DNA of 64,000 nt from CAMREV01 sp051653965 (GCA_051653965.1 JBOFXG010000008.1:177900-241899); one strand, 5' to 3'. Shown: positions 20,942-32,775, counted from the stretch's first letter. The notes: a model not told the origin generated them from the sequence alone. Numbers and translations: made by a program.

Positions 20942-23900
20942 ATGCCAGCAAAAAGCAATCACTCAATAATTTTAAAGAAATCTAAAAATTTAATATCGTT
21001 TTCTTCTAAAGACTCAGCTATAAGAAGTTCTGATTCAAGAAGTAAATTTTTTGATATTTTTAGATATGCTAATAATAATTTGATTGATTTTTTTGATTTT
21101 ATTTCTTTTGAAAAAAATTCACCATTAAAATTTTCATTTTTATTAGAGAATTATGACTACATTGCAAAATCTAAAGATGTTAAAGATTTTCAAAAAAAAT
21201 TAGACAAAATTAATTTTGAATTAAATAAAGGTGAGCAAAAAATGCTTACTAATAATTTTGAAGGTTTAAAAGAAAAAATTATTGCAAAATTTTCTTCTCA
21301 AAATTTAAGTATTCAAAAAAAATTAGAAAAACTTCAATTAGATGCAAATAGTGCAGAAATTGATACTTCAATTTATCCTTTATATTTATCTATTTTCTTT
21401 TTAAAGGGGACTACAAAGAATGGCGATGTTGTAAATGCTCCATTGTTTTTAATTCCGATTAAGATTGAAGTATTAGATGACAACATTAAAGTTTCAAAAG
21501 TTGATAATGAATTCATTATTAATGAAAAATTAGAATCCTTTTTATCAAAACAATATGATTTTAAGAAAGATTTTTTAAAATGTGCAAATTATACTGAACT
21601 TATTAAAGTGATTTCAGAAGGAACGAAAGCAGATTTAAAAGGGCTTGATTTACAAAAACCAATGAATTCTGAATTTGAACCTTTTGTTTCTCATAATAGT
21701 GATCAAATAAGAGTTATTTACAAAAAACTTTCAATTGAAAGAAATGTTGCATTACAAATGATTGATCCAAAAGGTGGGTTACTTAAAGGTGATATTGAAA
21801 TTATTTCAAAAAGAAATGAACTTGGCCTAGTTTTTAAAACTAAATCACTTACAACTTCTCATGGTCCACATGTTCAAAATGTAATTGAAAGAAATTCTAT
21901 ATCTCAAATTGGAAGACCTTTAAACATTTATCAAAAGTATGCTGTTGAATCTTCATTAAATGAAGATACATTAATTCATGGCCCGCCTGGAACAGGCAAA
22001 TCAGAAACAATTGCAAATATAATTGCTAACGTTATTAAACTAGGGAAATCATCATTATTAGTTTCTGAAAAGAAAGCTGCTCTAGAAGTGTTAGAAGAGA
22101 GATTATATTCTCTTGCTGATATTGTTCTTTTTGCTTTTGATATGAATGATAAAGATAGATTCTATGAAAAAATTCATAAAATTGGTGAATTATTTTCTAA
22201 AAAAATTGATTTAGATTTAATTAATAAGCAAAAAATTAATATTAATAAAAATGACAAACTTTTTAAAGATATGAAATATGACTTAAATATGATTAATGAA
22301 ATTAATAAATCTAGAGTTTCAACTGGTGCAAATTTTTACAATTATTTAAATATTTTAAAACTATTTGATAAAATTAGACTTAAAGAACTTGCTGAGAATG
22401 TTTCATTAAATAATCTAAGAAAAATTGAAACAAGACTTGATGCATTTGTTATTGACGTTTATGAAAAATCACATAGTTTAATTAGTGATCTTTTTGAATT
22501 AAAAAAAATCTTATTACCTAAACATTTTGATAATATTCTTAATAACTTTAGCAAATTAAAAGATGTTCATATTTCTATGTCTTCTTTTGTTGACAAAAGA
22601 TTAACAATTGCCACAAACTTTGTATTAGCTGGTTCAGTAAGTAAAATTGGTGTCCCTGGTAGAAGTTTAAATAAAGAAGAATCATATTCTGATAAACAAA
22701 TAGAAGATTTAATAAGAAGATGTGCAGCAGATTCTCAATTATCTAAATTTATTCTTGAAAAAGATGAAATATTTACTTTTTTGCATTTTATCGATGTTCA
22801 AGAACTTTCTCAATTTAATAATTTATTATTATGAAGTGAAAAATTAGAAATAAATATTTTAGATTCTATATTTGATAAAAACTTATTTAACTATAAGGAT
22901 AAATATGATAACTATTATGATACTTTAAATTTAGTTCCTAAAAACACGGATCTTATTATTCTCCAAGGTCATTTAAAAAAAATTATATCAATTTACGAAA
23001 ACTTAAGTGATGAAAAGAAAAAACTTTGAGAACAAATTATCACATACTCTTTAAGAAAAGATAAACTTAGTGTTAATAAATTTATTAAAAATTATTATGA
23101 AGAACTAAGAATAATTTTCCCTGTATGAATTATGAATCCAACACAAGTATCATTAATTGTTCCTTTAAAGAGAGAAACATTTGATTATGGTATATTTGAT
23201 GAAGCGAGTCAGATGTTTTTAGAGAGAGCATTCCCCGTAGTTTATAGATGTAAAATCAATGTTGTTGCTGGAGATGAAAAACAATTAAGGCCAACATCAT
23301 TCTTTCACTCTAGAAATGAAATTGAAGATGAAGAAGAGGATTTAGAAAATGATAATGTTGAATCATTATTGGATAAAGCTAAACTTTGTATGTGAAGTGA
23401 ATTTCATTTAAAAAATCATTATCGAAGTTTAAATAGTAATCTAATTGATTTCTCAAATAGAAACTTTTATGATTCATCTCTAAATACTGCATCTGTTAAC
23501 ACTGATTTAATGAAATCATCAATTGTTGTTTATAATGTTCCTGGAATTTACAATGATAGAGTTAATGAAGTTGAAGCTGACACAATTGTTAATATTATTG
23601 GCTCAGAATATAAAAAATTTGAAAAAATATTAATTGTTACTCTAAATGTTCCGCAATCAGAGATGATTGATCAAAAAATATTTCAATCTGAATTATATTT
23701 AAATGAAGAAATTAGAAACAAAATCGAGGCAGGTAATATTCAAATTAAAAACTTGGAAAATGTTCAAGGTAATGAAGCTGATTTAGTTATATTATCAATA
23801 TGTTTTGCTAAAAATTCATATGGTTTATTTAAAAATCATTTTGGTGTTTTAAGCCAAAGTGGTGGTGGCAATAGATTAAATGTTGCAATCACTAGAGCAA

Positions 23901-24433
23901 AAAAACAAATGATAGTAGTAAAAAGTATTAGATCAGAAATGATTAAATCAAGTGAAAGTACTGAGACGTTCAAAAAATTCATTCATTATGTTGACAATGT
24001 TGATTCATTCTATGAAAGAACATGAAGTGATGAAGTTTCTGAAACACATAAATTTGCTTCTAAATTCCATGAAGAAATTAATAATTTATTAATGAAAGTT
24101 ATTAATTTAAATAAATATAGAATATCTTATGATTTTAAAATAGGTAATGAAACATTAGATTTTGCTTTATTACAAAAAAACTCTACTGATGTTACATTAG
24201 GGATTGTTTTAGATTCTAAGAAAAATAGATTTGATTTACAAAAAAGAGTGGAATTAGCTGATAATCAGAACTTCTTAGAAAATAGAGGTTATAAAGTTTT
24301 AAGAATAATCGAGATAGAATGAAACTTATATCCATGAAGAATTACTGATCAAATATTCAAAACAATGATTGTTGATGATTATAATTCTAAAAATATTGAA
24401 TATTATAGAGGTGAGTATAAAAATAAAATTTAG
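20942..24433 (+). CDS. Large SF1 (Upf1-like) helicase with C-terminal MTES-type nuclease-like domain
   Basis: This 1163-residue protein has an N-terminal DUF4011-like region (about 1-320). An SF1 helicase core follows: Walker A GPPGTGKSE at about 347, Walker B YGIFDEASQ at about 753, motif III VAGDEKQLRP, motif IV-like KNHYRS, motif V NVQGNEADLVILS and motif VI NRLNVAITRAKKQM. Between Walker A and B lies a long helical insertion. The last 120 residues (FHEEINNLL...RISYDFKIGNETLDFALL...GYKVLRIIEIEW) resemble the Vsr/MTES-1575 endonuclease-like domain often found at this position. Such proteins are suspected DNA-defence or repair factors. The gene is single, 28 bases after gpsA, and all TGA codons read as Trp. 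Family confidence is high, the role uncertain. Confidence 0.85.
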
Positions 24434-24761
24434 ATTATTGATTTTTGAATTTTATACAATATAATAAACTCATTAATATACTAATTTGTATTTAATATCA
24501 TTTGTATTTGTTGCTTTAAACAAGTATTCATTTGATTTTTCAAATGTCTTTATTGAGAAAATGATAAAAATTACGCATATTCATTCTGTTATGCTTTTTT
24601 TATTTTAATTTTTATAAACTTATTTAAAATTTAATTATATTTTTTTAATTAATATAATAATATTACTTACTTTATATTACATTACTTATTTATCCATGTC
24701 TTTTCACAATACGATCAATATTAAATTCATTTATTTATATAAAAATTATTTAAAAACTACA
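24434..24761. other. Intergenic region with a possible minus-strand gene remnant
   Basis: No complete gene is visible. On the minus strand, 24631 to 24473 forms an open stretch of 52 codons without ATG, reading ...KKSITEWICVIFIIF then SIKTFEKSNEYLFKATN and ending in TAA. It includes one TGA-Trp and a hydrophobic run followed by a polar tail, which looks like the C-terminal piece of a small membrane protein. Whether it is a remnant or uses a non-ATG start cannot be decided. Confidence 0.3.
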
Positions 24762-24779
24762 TTAATTTGTAGTTTTTTT
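24752..24779. terminator. Bidirectional terminator containing the dfrA-folD stop codon
   Basis: The 10-bp stem aaaaactaca / tgtagttttt has a 6-base loop followed by T runs on both strands. The TAA of the fusion gene (24762-24764) lies in the loop, so the last codons are part of the hairpin. Confidence 0.75.
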
Positions 24780-26069
24780 ATTTTGTAAATTTGTAGCATT
24801 TAATAAATTTAAAAGCATCATTATTACAGTCATGGGCCCAACCCCTCTTGGAACAGGAGTTATTAAATCACATTTTTTTAAAACTTTTAAAAAATCAATA
24901 TCGCCACAAATTTTATTATCTTTGCTTCTGTTGATACCAACATCAATGAGAATGGCACCTTTTTTTATGTGTTTATCTGTGATCAGTTTTTCTTTGCCAA
25001 CTGCAGATATTAATATATCTGCATTTATTGTTATGTTTTTTAAATTTTTTGTTCTTGAATGACAAGTTGTAACAGTTGCATTTTCATTTAAAAGTAATAA
25101 TCCTAATGGTTTTCCAACAATGTTGCTTCTTCCAATAATAACAACATTTTTTCCTTCAATTTTAACATTACTTCTTTTTAATATTTCAATAACAGCATTT
25201 GGAGTACAAGGCAAGATACTTTCATTTGTAATATTAAATAAGTTACCTATATTTTGATTATTTAAACAATCAACATCTTTTAATGGATCAATTTTATTTA
25301 AGATCTTATTTTGATCAATATTTTTTGGTAGCGGTAATTGTACTAAAATTCCATTAATTGTTTTATCTTTATTACATTTATCAATGTAATTAGATAATTT
25401 ATTAGTAGTAGTATCATCAAATTTTTTAACTTTTGCTTCAATACCTATTTCTTTTGCTAATTTTACTTTGTTATTAATATAAACTGAACTTGCAAAATTA
25501 TCACCAACATTAACAATTACTAGAGATGGTTTTTTATTGTTTTCTTTTATTAAATAATTATTTTTTGCTATTAATTCATACTTTATTTTTTTTGATATTT
25601 TATAACCAGATAAAATTTTTGTTTGATAATAATTTATTTTAAAATCTTTTTTATTTACTGATTTAATAATTTTAAAATAATCTTTATTTATTTTTAATTT
25701 CATATCTGTTTTGTAATCATTTTTTAAAATAGATTCTATTATTTCATCTGCAAATGGTAAGAATAAATTAATTATTTCTTGCCCTCCAATTACATAGATA
25801 TCATCATGAATACTTTTTTCAACAACTCAATCAATGTCATCTGTTACAATAGCATTTTTTATTTTTAATTTTTTATCTCTTGAAAAAATAATGTTCTCTC
25901 TATTTGGTAATAAGCGTCCAATTGATTCATATGTTTTTCTCCCCATTAAAACAGTCTTATTAATTGTATTTTTTTTGAAATGCATCATTTCATCTTTGTT
26001 TGTTCATGGTAATTTTTGATTAAAAGAAAAACCATTTGTTTTGTCTACACAATATATAATTTTAATCAT
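24762..26069 (-). CDS. Bifunctional dihydrofolate reductase / methylenetetrahydrofolate dehydrogenase-cyclohydrolase (DHFR-FolD fusion)
   Basis: One 435-residue open frame joins two folate enzymes. Residues 1-152 are DHFR: IIYCVDKTNGFSFNQKLPW, MGRKTYESIG, ENIIFSRD, DDIYVIGGQEII and the C-terminal strand FKINYYQ. Residues about 153-435 are FolD: ILSGYKISKKIKYEL, SSVYINNKVKLAKEIG with the catalytic Lys, GILVQLPLP, GRSNIVGKPLG and PVPRGVGPMTVIMML. Two TGA-Trp codons lie in the DHFR part; under the standard code they would hide the fusion. No stop or frameshift separates the halves. The ATG overlaps the thyA stop (TAATG), giving a thyA-DHFR-FolD unit that makes dTMP, regenerates tetrahydrofolate and interconverts one-carbon forms. 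Whether the protein stays fused is not shown. Confidence 0.9.
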
Positions 26070-26935
26070 TATACTGCCACCTTTGCTTTTATAAATGGAT
26101 GAAAATCATAGTTAATTAATTTTATATCTTCAAACCTAAAATCATATATGTTTTTTATATTTTTATTAAGTTCTAATTTTGGTAATTGTTTGACATCTCT
26201 AGATAATTGTTCATTAATTACTTCTAAATGATTAGAGTAAATATGGCAATCACCAATTGTATGAATGAATTCATATGGTTCTAAATTACAAACTTGTGCG
26301 ACCATGCATGTAAGTAGAGCATATGAAGAAATATTAAAAGGAACTCCTAAAAATAAGTCTGCACTTCTTTGATAAAGTTGACATGATAGTTTGTTTTCAT
26401 TTACATAAAATTGAAAAAAACAGTGACACGGAGGTAATAACATGTTTTCTATTTCATTTGGATTTCAAGAAGAAACAATCAACCTCCTACTAGTGGGATT
26501 ATTTTTAATTTCCTCAATAACATTTTTTAATTGATTTATTCCATTAAAATTATTTCATTGTTTTCCATAGACAGGGCCTAACTCTCCTCATTTTTTTGCA
26601 AATTCATTATCATTTTTTATTTTTTCAATAAATTCATTAATTGTTTCATTTTTAAATGAACTAGATTTTTTGTAATTTTCATATGGTCATTCATTTCAAA
26701 TTTTCACATTTTTATCAACAAGATATTTAATGTTTGTATCACCTTTTATAAATCATAATAATTCATGTACAATTGCATCAAAATTTACTTTTTTTGTTGT
26801 TATTATAGGAAACTCATTAATTAGATTATATCTTTCTTGGCAACCAAACATTGAGATAGTTCCTGTATTCGTTCTATCTTCTTTTCTATGACCATTGTTT
26901 TTTATGTGTTTAACTAAATCTAAATATTTTTTCAT
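26069..26935 (-). CDS. thyA: Thymidylate synthase
   Basis: ThyA methylates dUMP to dTMP using methylenetetrahydrofolate. The 288-residue protein is typical: RKEDRTNTGTISMFG (phosphate-binding Arg), WGELGPVYGKQW, SRRLIVSSWNP, and the catalytic cysteine in LLPPCHCFFQF at about residue 170. CQLYQRSADLFLGVPFNI and GDCHIYSNHLE follow. The start ATG at 26935 gives KYLDLVKHI as in the family. It is the first gene of the thyA/DHFR-FolD unit and is coupled by a 1-base overlap. Confidence 0.96.
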
Positions 26936-26985
26936 GATGAACCTTTAAAAAAAGTTATATTTTTAAAATTATATTATTAAAAATA

Positions 26986-27020
26986 AAAAATGCTAATGTT
27001 ATTCACCATTTAGCATTTTT
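26986..27020 (-). terminator. Intrinsic terminator ending the Abi_2 cluster
   Basis: The 11-bp stem aaaaatgctaa / ttagcattttt has a 13-base loop that contains the TAA stop of the gene at 26999-28357. T runs lie on both sides. It separates the three-gene cluster from thyA, 50 bases further on. Confidence 0.8.
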
Positions 27021-28357
27021 CTTATATCATTTTGAATATTTAATAAATCTGTTTTAAAATTATCTTTGACAAACTTGTTAAGTTTGTCAATATTAATTTC
27101 GACTCATTTCATATATAATGGATTTAAAATTCTTACTTTATCTATTTTATAAGTTATTTGATCTCTACTTGCTTTAATGCTATTAACTATATAAAAAAGC
27201 AATGCATCAAATAAGTATTTATTTTTGAACTCTCATTCATCATCAAAATAGATATTAAACAAATTATTATTGAATATAGCAAATGAACTTTGTTCAATTT
27301 CATATTTTTTAAAACCACAATTAAATTTTGGAAATAAGAAAACATTTCTACTACTAATTTCATTTCCTTTTAAGATGTTAATGAATTCTGCTTTTTTTAT
27401 TAAAAGTTCGCCAATTATTCCTTCACTTAGACTATCAATGTTATTTTCCATATATTTTAAAAAGTTATTACTATTTAGTTTGATATTTTTATTTAATGCT
27501 CATTCTTCAATAAAACGATCTTTATTATTTCATTTTATTATGGCAATTCAAATTATTGATTTTATACATTTTGTTTCACTTCTATTTGTAAATAATGACT
27601 TAACTCTTAAATCAAATTCATTAATTACTGCTTTATTATGCAATTCATTTTTTGTTTTATTTAATTCATTAATAAATTTATCAAAATTATCGTTATTTTT
27701 TGAATATATTGTTACAATAAAAATAATAAGAATTTCTAAAGATATTTTATATAAATCATAGTTTTTTATTTGTACAATATCTTTAACTCCTTCACTAATA
27801 AAAGTTTCGTCTTCAACAGGCAAGAAAAACATTTCTCATTTTTTTGATTCATTATTTTTTGTAGTACATCTGTTTAAGAAAAAACCATTTATTTTATCTT
27901 TATATAAAATAAACTTTCATTGATTTTCTTGTACAAATTGTTTTTTAGTATTTATAAATCAAGTTTTTTCAAAAAATGCTTTAATTTTTCTGCTTAAATT
28001 TTCAAAATCATAACAATAGAAAATAACATTGAATTTTCTAGTGTCAAAATGTTCTCATAGAGCATCAAATGTTGAAAATGAAACTTTACCAAGTTCTCCA
28101 GAAGCAATGTAAGATTTTTCTTTTTCATCATAACTTATATAATAAAAATCTTTAACCTTTGAATAATTGAATTGTTCTCTTTTAAAAAAAGAGTAATCTT
28201 TTTCAGATTCATTTCAAACATTAATGAATAAATTATATTTTTCTTTATCAGATGAGCTATTTATTGAAAATAAAAAATCAAATAGTTTTCTAACTTTTTT
28301 GTTTTTTTCTAAATCATCAAAATTTAATATTTCTTTTTTTAAATATTTATTGTCCAT
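26999..28357 (-). CDS. Hypothetical protein, third gene of the Abi_2 cluster
   Basis: I do not recognise this 452-residue protein. It is soluble, Lys/Asn/Phe-rich and without a signal peptide. One hydrophobic stretch (YKISLEILIIFIVTIYS, about 205-220) may be a buried helix. Eight or so TGA-Trp codons are read through and the frame is intact. The C-terminal 100 residues look helical. The start ATG at 28357 is the first in frame. It lies 36 bases after the membrane protein gene and is followed at once by a strong terminator, so it is the last gene of a three-gene unit headed by an Abi_2-type protein. A defence role would be guilt by association only. Confidence 0.7.
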
Positions 28358-28393
28358 ATTATAAAAATTATACATTTAAAAGCATAAAATTAT

Positions 28394-29521
28394 TTAATGA
28401 TTTTTTCATTTTACTAAATTCTTTCCTAATAAAAATTTTGACAATTTAATAACAGTCAAAAATGTTATTATTATTAATAATAAAAAAAACACTGATTGCC
28501 ATCCACCGTTATAAAAATTAGGATTATCATTTCCATAGTAAGGAACTATATTTCCATTCAAGTTTGTAACAAAACCATAAACAGTAAAGTTTGTAAAAAA
28601 TGGAAGAGAATAAACAAACCCACCATATATAGTAGGTAATAATAATGTATGCATTAAATATTTACTACTTTTATCCATTTCTTGATTAGATCTTTTTAAT
28701 AAGAAGGCTCCAAAAATTACAAATGAAAGAGGATTTATAAAGTGAAACCAAACTGATTTTGCTGTGCTTAGAGGATTATCAAATGGTGTATGATAAAGAA
28801 ATATCATAAAAACAAATGCTAATGAAAAAACTATACCAATAATTGATATATAAGAAATCATTGCTAATGTATATGAATTATTTTTAAAAAAGAATCTATG
28901 ACCTGTGATAACTAAGAGAAACATGAATATAAAAGACCCAATATTTCCTCATTCAGTAAAATATGATAAATTATTCATCATTAAAGAATTTGTAGGAAAA
29001 TTATTGTTTGTTGCTTTATAAACAAAAGACAAACTAAAACCAATTAAACTTACACAAAATTGAAACGCAATAAAAATTGTGTTTTGTGTAAGTGTTATTT
29101 TTTCTTTATCATTATTGGCTTTGTAAAAACCAAAAAATTTAAATGAACTTTCTTTTGAATATTCATCATTAATGAAGCTTTTAAAATTTTTTTCTTTAAT
29201 AACATTTATTAAAAAATAAAAGCCAATTATAAAAGAAAATAATGAAGCAAATATATTTAAAAATTTATTTCCAAAAACATTATTTATAAAGAAAAGATAT
29301 GCTATAAAAATAGTGATAAAAAATACTACACTTAGACTAGCTAAAAAAACTAGTCTTTGTTCTTGAGTTGTTATTGATAAATCTTTTGTTATTGGTTCAT
29401 TTAAATCTGAAGAACTAAAAACAATAATTGAAAAATATATTAAAACTATTAAAAATATTAATTGTATTAATGAATAAAAAACAAATTTTAAATTTTTTAT
29501 TGTACTTCTATATGTCATCAT
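28394..29521 (-). CDS. Polytopic membrane protein, possibly Pr6Pr-like
   Basis: This 375-residue protein has about eight transmembrane helices: two or three in the first 130 residues, a Lys-rich cytoplasmic loop, then five or six more. Features resembling the Pr6Pr membrane family are MMNNLSYFTEWGNIG before a helix, WFHFINPLSFVIFGAFLL, and YGGFVYSLPFF, placed like the family's F-T-x-x-SN, H-x-x-P and YP segments. The function of that family is unknown. The resemblance is by eye and weak. It begins 3 bases after the Abi_2 gene stop, so it is co-transcribed and probably co-translated with it. Confidence 0.55.
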
Positions 29522-29523
29522 TT

Positions 29524-30600
29524 TTATTCCATTTTAATATTTACATTACTCTTTATTATATCTTTTGTAATTTGACTTATTAATTTTTTTGAAGACTCAT
29601 TTTTTTTAAAAATATATTCTTCAATTTCTTTTAAAATTTCGTTATTTTCCATTTTCTTTATACCTTGAACTATTCTAACAATATAAGAAATGTTATATTG
29701 TTCTTTTTTAAATATTTTTTCATTAATTACTAATGAAAAAGTTTCTGCTAATTTTTCTGAATTAATTTCTAATTTTCAATCAATTATTTTAGAGTTATGA
29801 GCTAGAGTATTTCTAAAATCAGAAAATTTTTCTAAAAGCTCTATTAATGCAATACTTTCATCTTCAAGGTCAATATCTTTATTAATATTTAAATGCTTAA
29901 AAAAATCTTTTATTACACTATTTCTTAAATCATCGCTTAGTCATTTATAAATATCTTTTACTTTAGAAAATGTTCAACAAGAAGACAATGCCTTTAAATG
30001 AACTAAAGCATATTTTGAATTCTTTTTATTTTTTTCTGATTTTAAAACTAAATCAATTTTCTTAATTATTTTTTTATTTTCTGATTCTCTATTATTTTCT
30101 ACTAAATAATCAAATCATTTTTCACGATTTGCATCTCCTAATAAAATTTTTTTAATATGGCTAGAATTGGGATTTTCTTTATTCTTATTATCTTTTTTTG
30201 GAGGAAAATTTCCAAAAATTTTTTTAACTGATTCTTCATCAAGTAGGATAACATAAGGTCCATCTAAATGTTCTTCAAAAGCTTTACAAAGAGTAGTTGT
30301 GATAAGTGCATTAAAATAAAGCTCAACACCCTTGAAGTACTTTCAAATTATTGATGAAATTGTTCTGTCAATATCAAAAAGATATCTAATATCATCAGAT
30401 GTAATATATTCTGAAAATTCTTTTCCTTCATCATTATAAAATTCATCAAATCAATAACCATTTATAAGGATTTCATAATTGTATTCAATTAAATAAATAC
30501 TAAATTTTTTTGTTGAGTCTTCATCAACAAATTTAAGACCTGATTTTTTAAGGTTTTCTATTTGTTCTTCAATTGATAAAATATTATTTATTGACTTCAT
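29524..30600 (-). CDS. Abi_2 (AbiD/AbiF-like) HEPN-type abortive infection protein
   Basis: This 358-residue protein shows the Abi_2 pattern. It opens with ILSIEEQIENLKKSGL, then STKKFSIYLIEYNYEILINGYWF at residues 30-50. A FDIDRTISSIIWKYFKGVELYFNALITT helix corresponds to the family's D-R-x-LR...IE-x-x-LR region. FRNTLAHNSKIIDWKL near residues 262-277 gives a HEPN-type R-x4-H motif at R263 and H268. Such proteins are RNases or suspected RNA-targeting effectors that stop phage growth. Six TGA-Trp codons interrupt the frame under the standard code. It is the first gene of a minus-strand cluster with a membrane protein and an unknown protein. Family call by motif; activity not tested. Confidence 0.75.
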
Positions 30601-30672
30601 TTTATTCCTAACAAAAACATAAATAAATTATATAATAAATATATTCTAAATATAATATAAAAAAGGTTCAAT

Positions 30673-31089
30673 ATGAGTGAAGAAGTAAAGGTTGAAAAAC
30701 TTGATGCAAAGATAATAAGCAATAAAGAATTCAGAAAAGAAATTAAAGAAGATCATGCAAAAGGACAAGCAGAAGAACATCATATTCATAAACTTCCTTT
30801 TATAAAACTATTATTAACAATAACAATTTTATTTTTATCTTATTTAACTGTAATAGTAATGTTAATTACATTTGGGATAATATCTATGCATCAAAGTTTA
30901 CGAGAAGGAAATTTATTAAATGGACTTTCAAGCATGCCTTGAGGAATAGTGTTATTTATTATTGGTTTTTTAATGGCACTACCAATAATAAAATATATAA
31001 AAAAATTAATACAAATATTAATTAAAAGTCACAATTTTCATAAAGATCTAAAAAAATTGGAAAAATTAAAAGGTAAGCATGGAATATAA
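30673..31089 (+). CDS. Small two-helix membrane protein upstream of glyA
   Basis: I do not recognise this 138-residue protein. It has a charged N-terminus of 42 residues (His-rich near EEHHIHKL), two hydrophobic helices (about 43-70 and 93-112), and a basic C-terminal tail. Both ends should face the cytoplasm. It starts behind an aaaaaagg ribosome-binding site, with a TATAAT-like element about 20 bases upstream, and overlaps glyA by 11 bases. Nothing indicates its function. Confidence 0.7.
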
Positions 31090-32332
31090 AAAAATTGAAT
31101 TAAAAGATAAAGAAATTGAAAATGCAATTAATAAAGAATTGCAAAGACAAAATGACCACATTGAACTTATTGCTTCTGAAAATTTTGTTTCTAATGAAGT
31201 TTTAAAAGCGACTGGTTCTATTTTAACTAATAAATATGGTGAGGGATATCCTAGCAAAAGATATTATGATGGTTGCGAAAATGTTGATGTTATTGAAAAT
31301 TTAGCAATAGAAAGATTAAAAAAATTATTTAATGTTAATTTTGCAAATGTTCAGCCACATTCAGGTTCAAGTGCTAATGCAGCAGCTATATCTGCTTTGA
31401 TTGAAAAAGGTGGAAAAATATTAGGAATGAAATTAGAAGCTGGTGGACATTTAACACATGGATACAGCATAAATTTTTCAGGTTATTTTTATGAAAGTTA
31501 TTTTTACTCAGTAGATGAAAATGGATGATTAGATTATGAAGAGATTGCTAGAATTGCAAAAGAAGTAAAACCAGATTTAATTATTTGTGGTGCATCAGCT
31601 TATTCAAGAATAATTGATTTTAAAAAATTTAAAGACATTGCTGATAGTGTTGGTGCTAAATTATTAGCAGATGTTGCTCATATTGCAGGTTTAATAGTTG
31701 CAGATTTACATCCTACCCCTGTTGGATATGCTGATGTTATTACTTCAACAACTCACAAAACATTAAGAGGAGCAAGAGGTGGGGTTATTATGTGTAACGA
31801 ACCAACTATTGCAAAGAAAGTTGATAAATGAGTTTTCCCTGGTTATCAAGGTGGTCCTTTATTCCATTCAATAGCTGGGAAAGCAGTCGCATTTGGAGAG
31901 GCTTTAACAAAAGAATTTAAGGAATATCAAAAAGAGATAGTCATGAATTCAAAAGCATTTGCTAATTCATTTAAAAAATATGGAACAAAAGTTATATCCG
32001 ACGGAACAGATAACCACCTATTCACAATAGATGTAAAAAGTAGTTATGGTATTAATGGTAAAATAGCTAGTGAAACATTGCAAATGATAAATATAACAGT
32101 AAATAAAAATACTATTCCAAATGATAGTGAATCCCCCTTTGTTACAAGCGGTGTTAGATTAGGAACTCCAGCAATGACAACTAGAGGATTTAAAGAAAAA
32201 GAATTCATTGAACTTTCAAGAATCATTCATGAAGCTTTAATTAATTATAACAATGAGCAAGTGTTAAATAATTTAAAAAATGATGTGAGCAAACTTTTAG
32301 ATAAATTTAATATAATAAACAAAAAAAAATAG
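31079..32332 (+). CDS. glyA: Serine hydroxymethyltransferase
   Basis: GlyA is a PLP enzyme that converts serine and tetrahydrofolate to glycine and methylenetetrahydrofolate, feeding ThyA and FolD. The 417-residue protein shows IELIASENFVS, YGEGYPSKRYYDGC, VQPHSGSSANAAA, DVAHIAGL and the PLP-Lys motif TSTTHKTLRGARGG. VTSGVRLGTPAMTTRG near the C-terminus is also typical. The start ATG at 31079 lies inside the preceding gene, behind aaaggt. Confidence 0.97.
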
Positions 32333-32350
32333 CATATGCTATTTTTTTTT
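32321..32350. terminator. Perfect-palindrome bidirectional terminator
   Basis: The palindrome is 15 bp per arm (aaaaaaaaatagcat / atgctattttttttt). It contains the glyA TAG stop and a T run on each strand, and serves both glyA and the convergent small gene. Confidence 0.8.
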
Positions 32351-32355
32351 GTTTA

Positions 32356-32667
32356 TTAATCATTAATTTGAATTTTATGATTTTCTGTTTCTTTTTCAAT
32401 GTTATTTGTATTGTTATCAATTTGTTTTTTAATTATGACAATATTATTATTTTTAAATGCCATAATGTTTATTACAAATGCAACTATGAATGCAATTATA
32501 AATATAACAATAAATGTTATTAGTAATGCAAATCATCCTGCAAATGTTGGAATATAATATATTCCAAATACAGATAAAAGAGAAATTAAAAATGAAAAAC
32601 TTACAATAATTAAAGCAATTACACTAATCATAGTGCATTTTTTTGAGTTAGATAGAAATTGTTTCAT
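32356..32667 (-). CDS. Small two-helix membrane protein
   Basis: This 103-residue hypothetical protein has two hydrophobic helices (about 12-35 and 42-70) and a polar, charged C-terminal tail (NNNIVIIKKQ...). One Trp is encoded by TGA. It is too short for family recognition. The start ATG at 32667 has an aaggcac stretch 10 bases upstream. It ends against the terminator shared with glyA, with tRNA-Arg just upstream on the same strand. Confidence 0.65.
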
Positions 32668-32699
32668 ATAAATGTGCCTTTATTTTTTATAAAAAAAAA

Positions 32700-32775
32700 T
32701 GGCGCACCAGATAGGACTTGAACCCATAACCTTTTGGTCCGAAGCCAAACGCTCTATCCATTGAGCCACTGGTGC
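32700..32775 (-). tRNA. tRNA-Arg (anticodon UCG)
   Basis: The cloverleaf is complete: acceptor GCACCAG pairs with CTGGTGC, the D arm is GCTC...GAGC, and the anticodon stem TTTGG/CCAAA encloses the loop CTTCGGA. The T arm is ATGGG-TTCAAGT-CCTAT, the discriminator is G, and CCA is encoded. Anticodon TCG reads CGA, and possibly other CGN codons. Confidence 0.93.
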
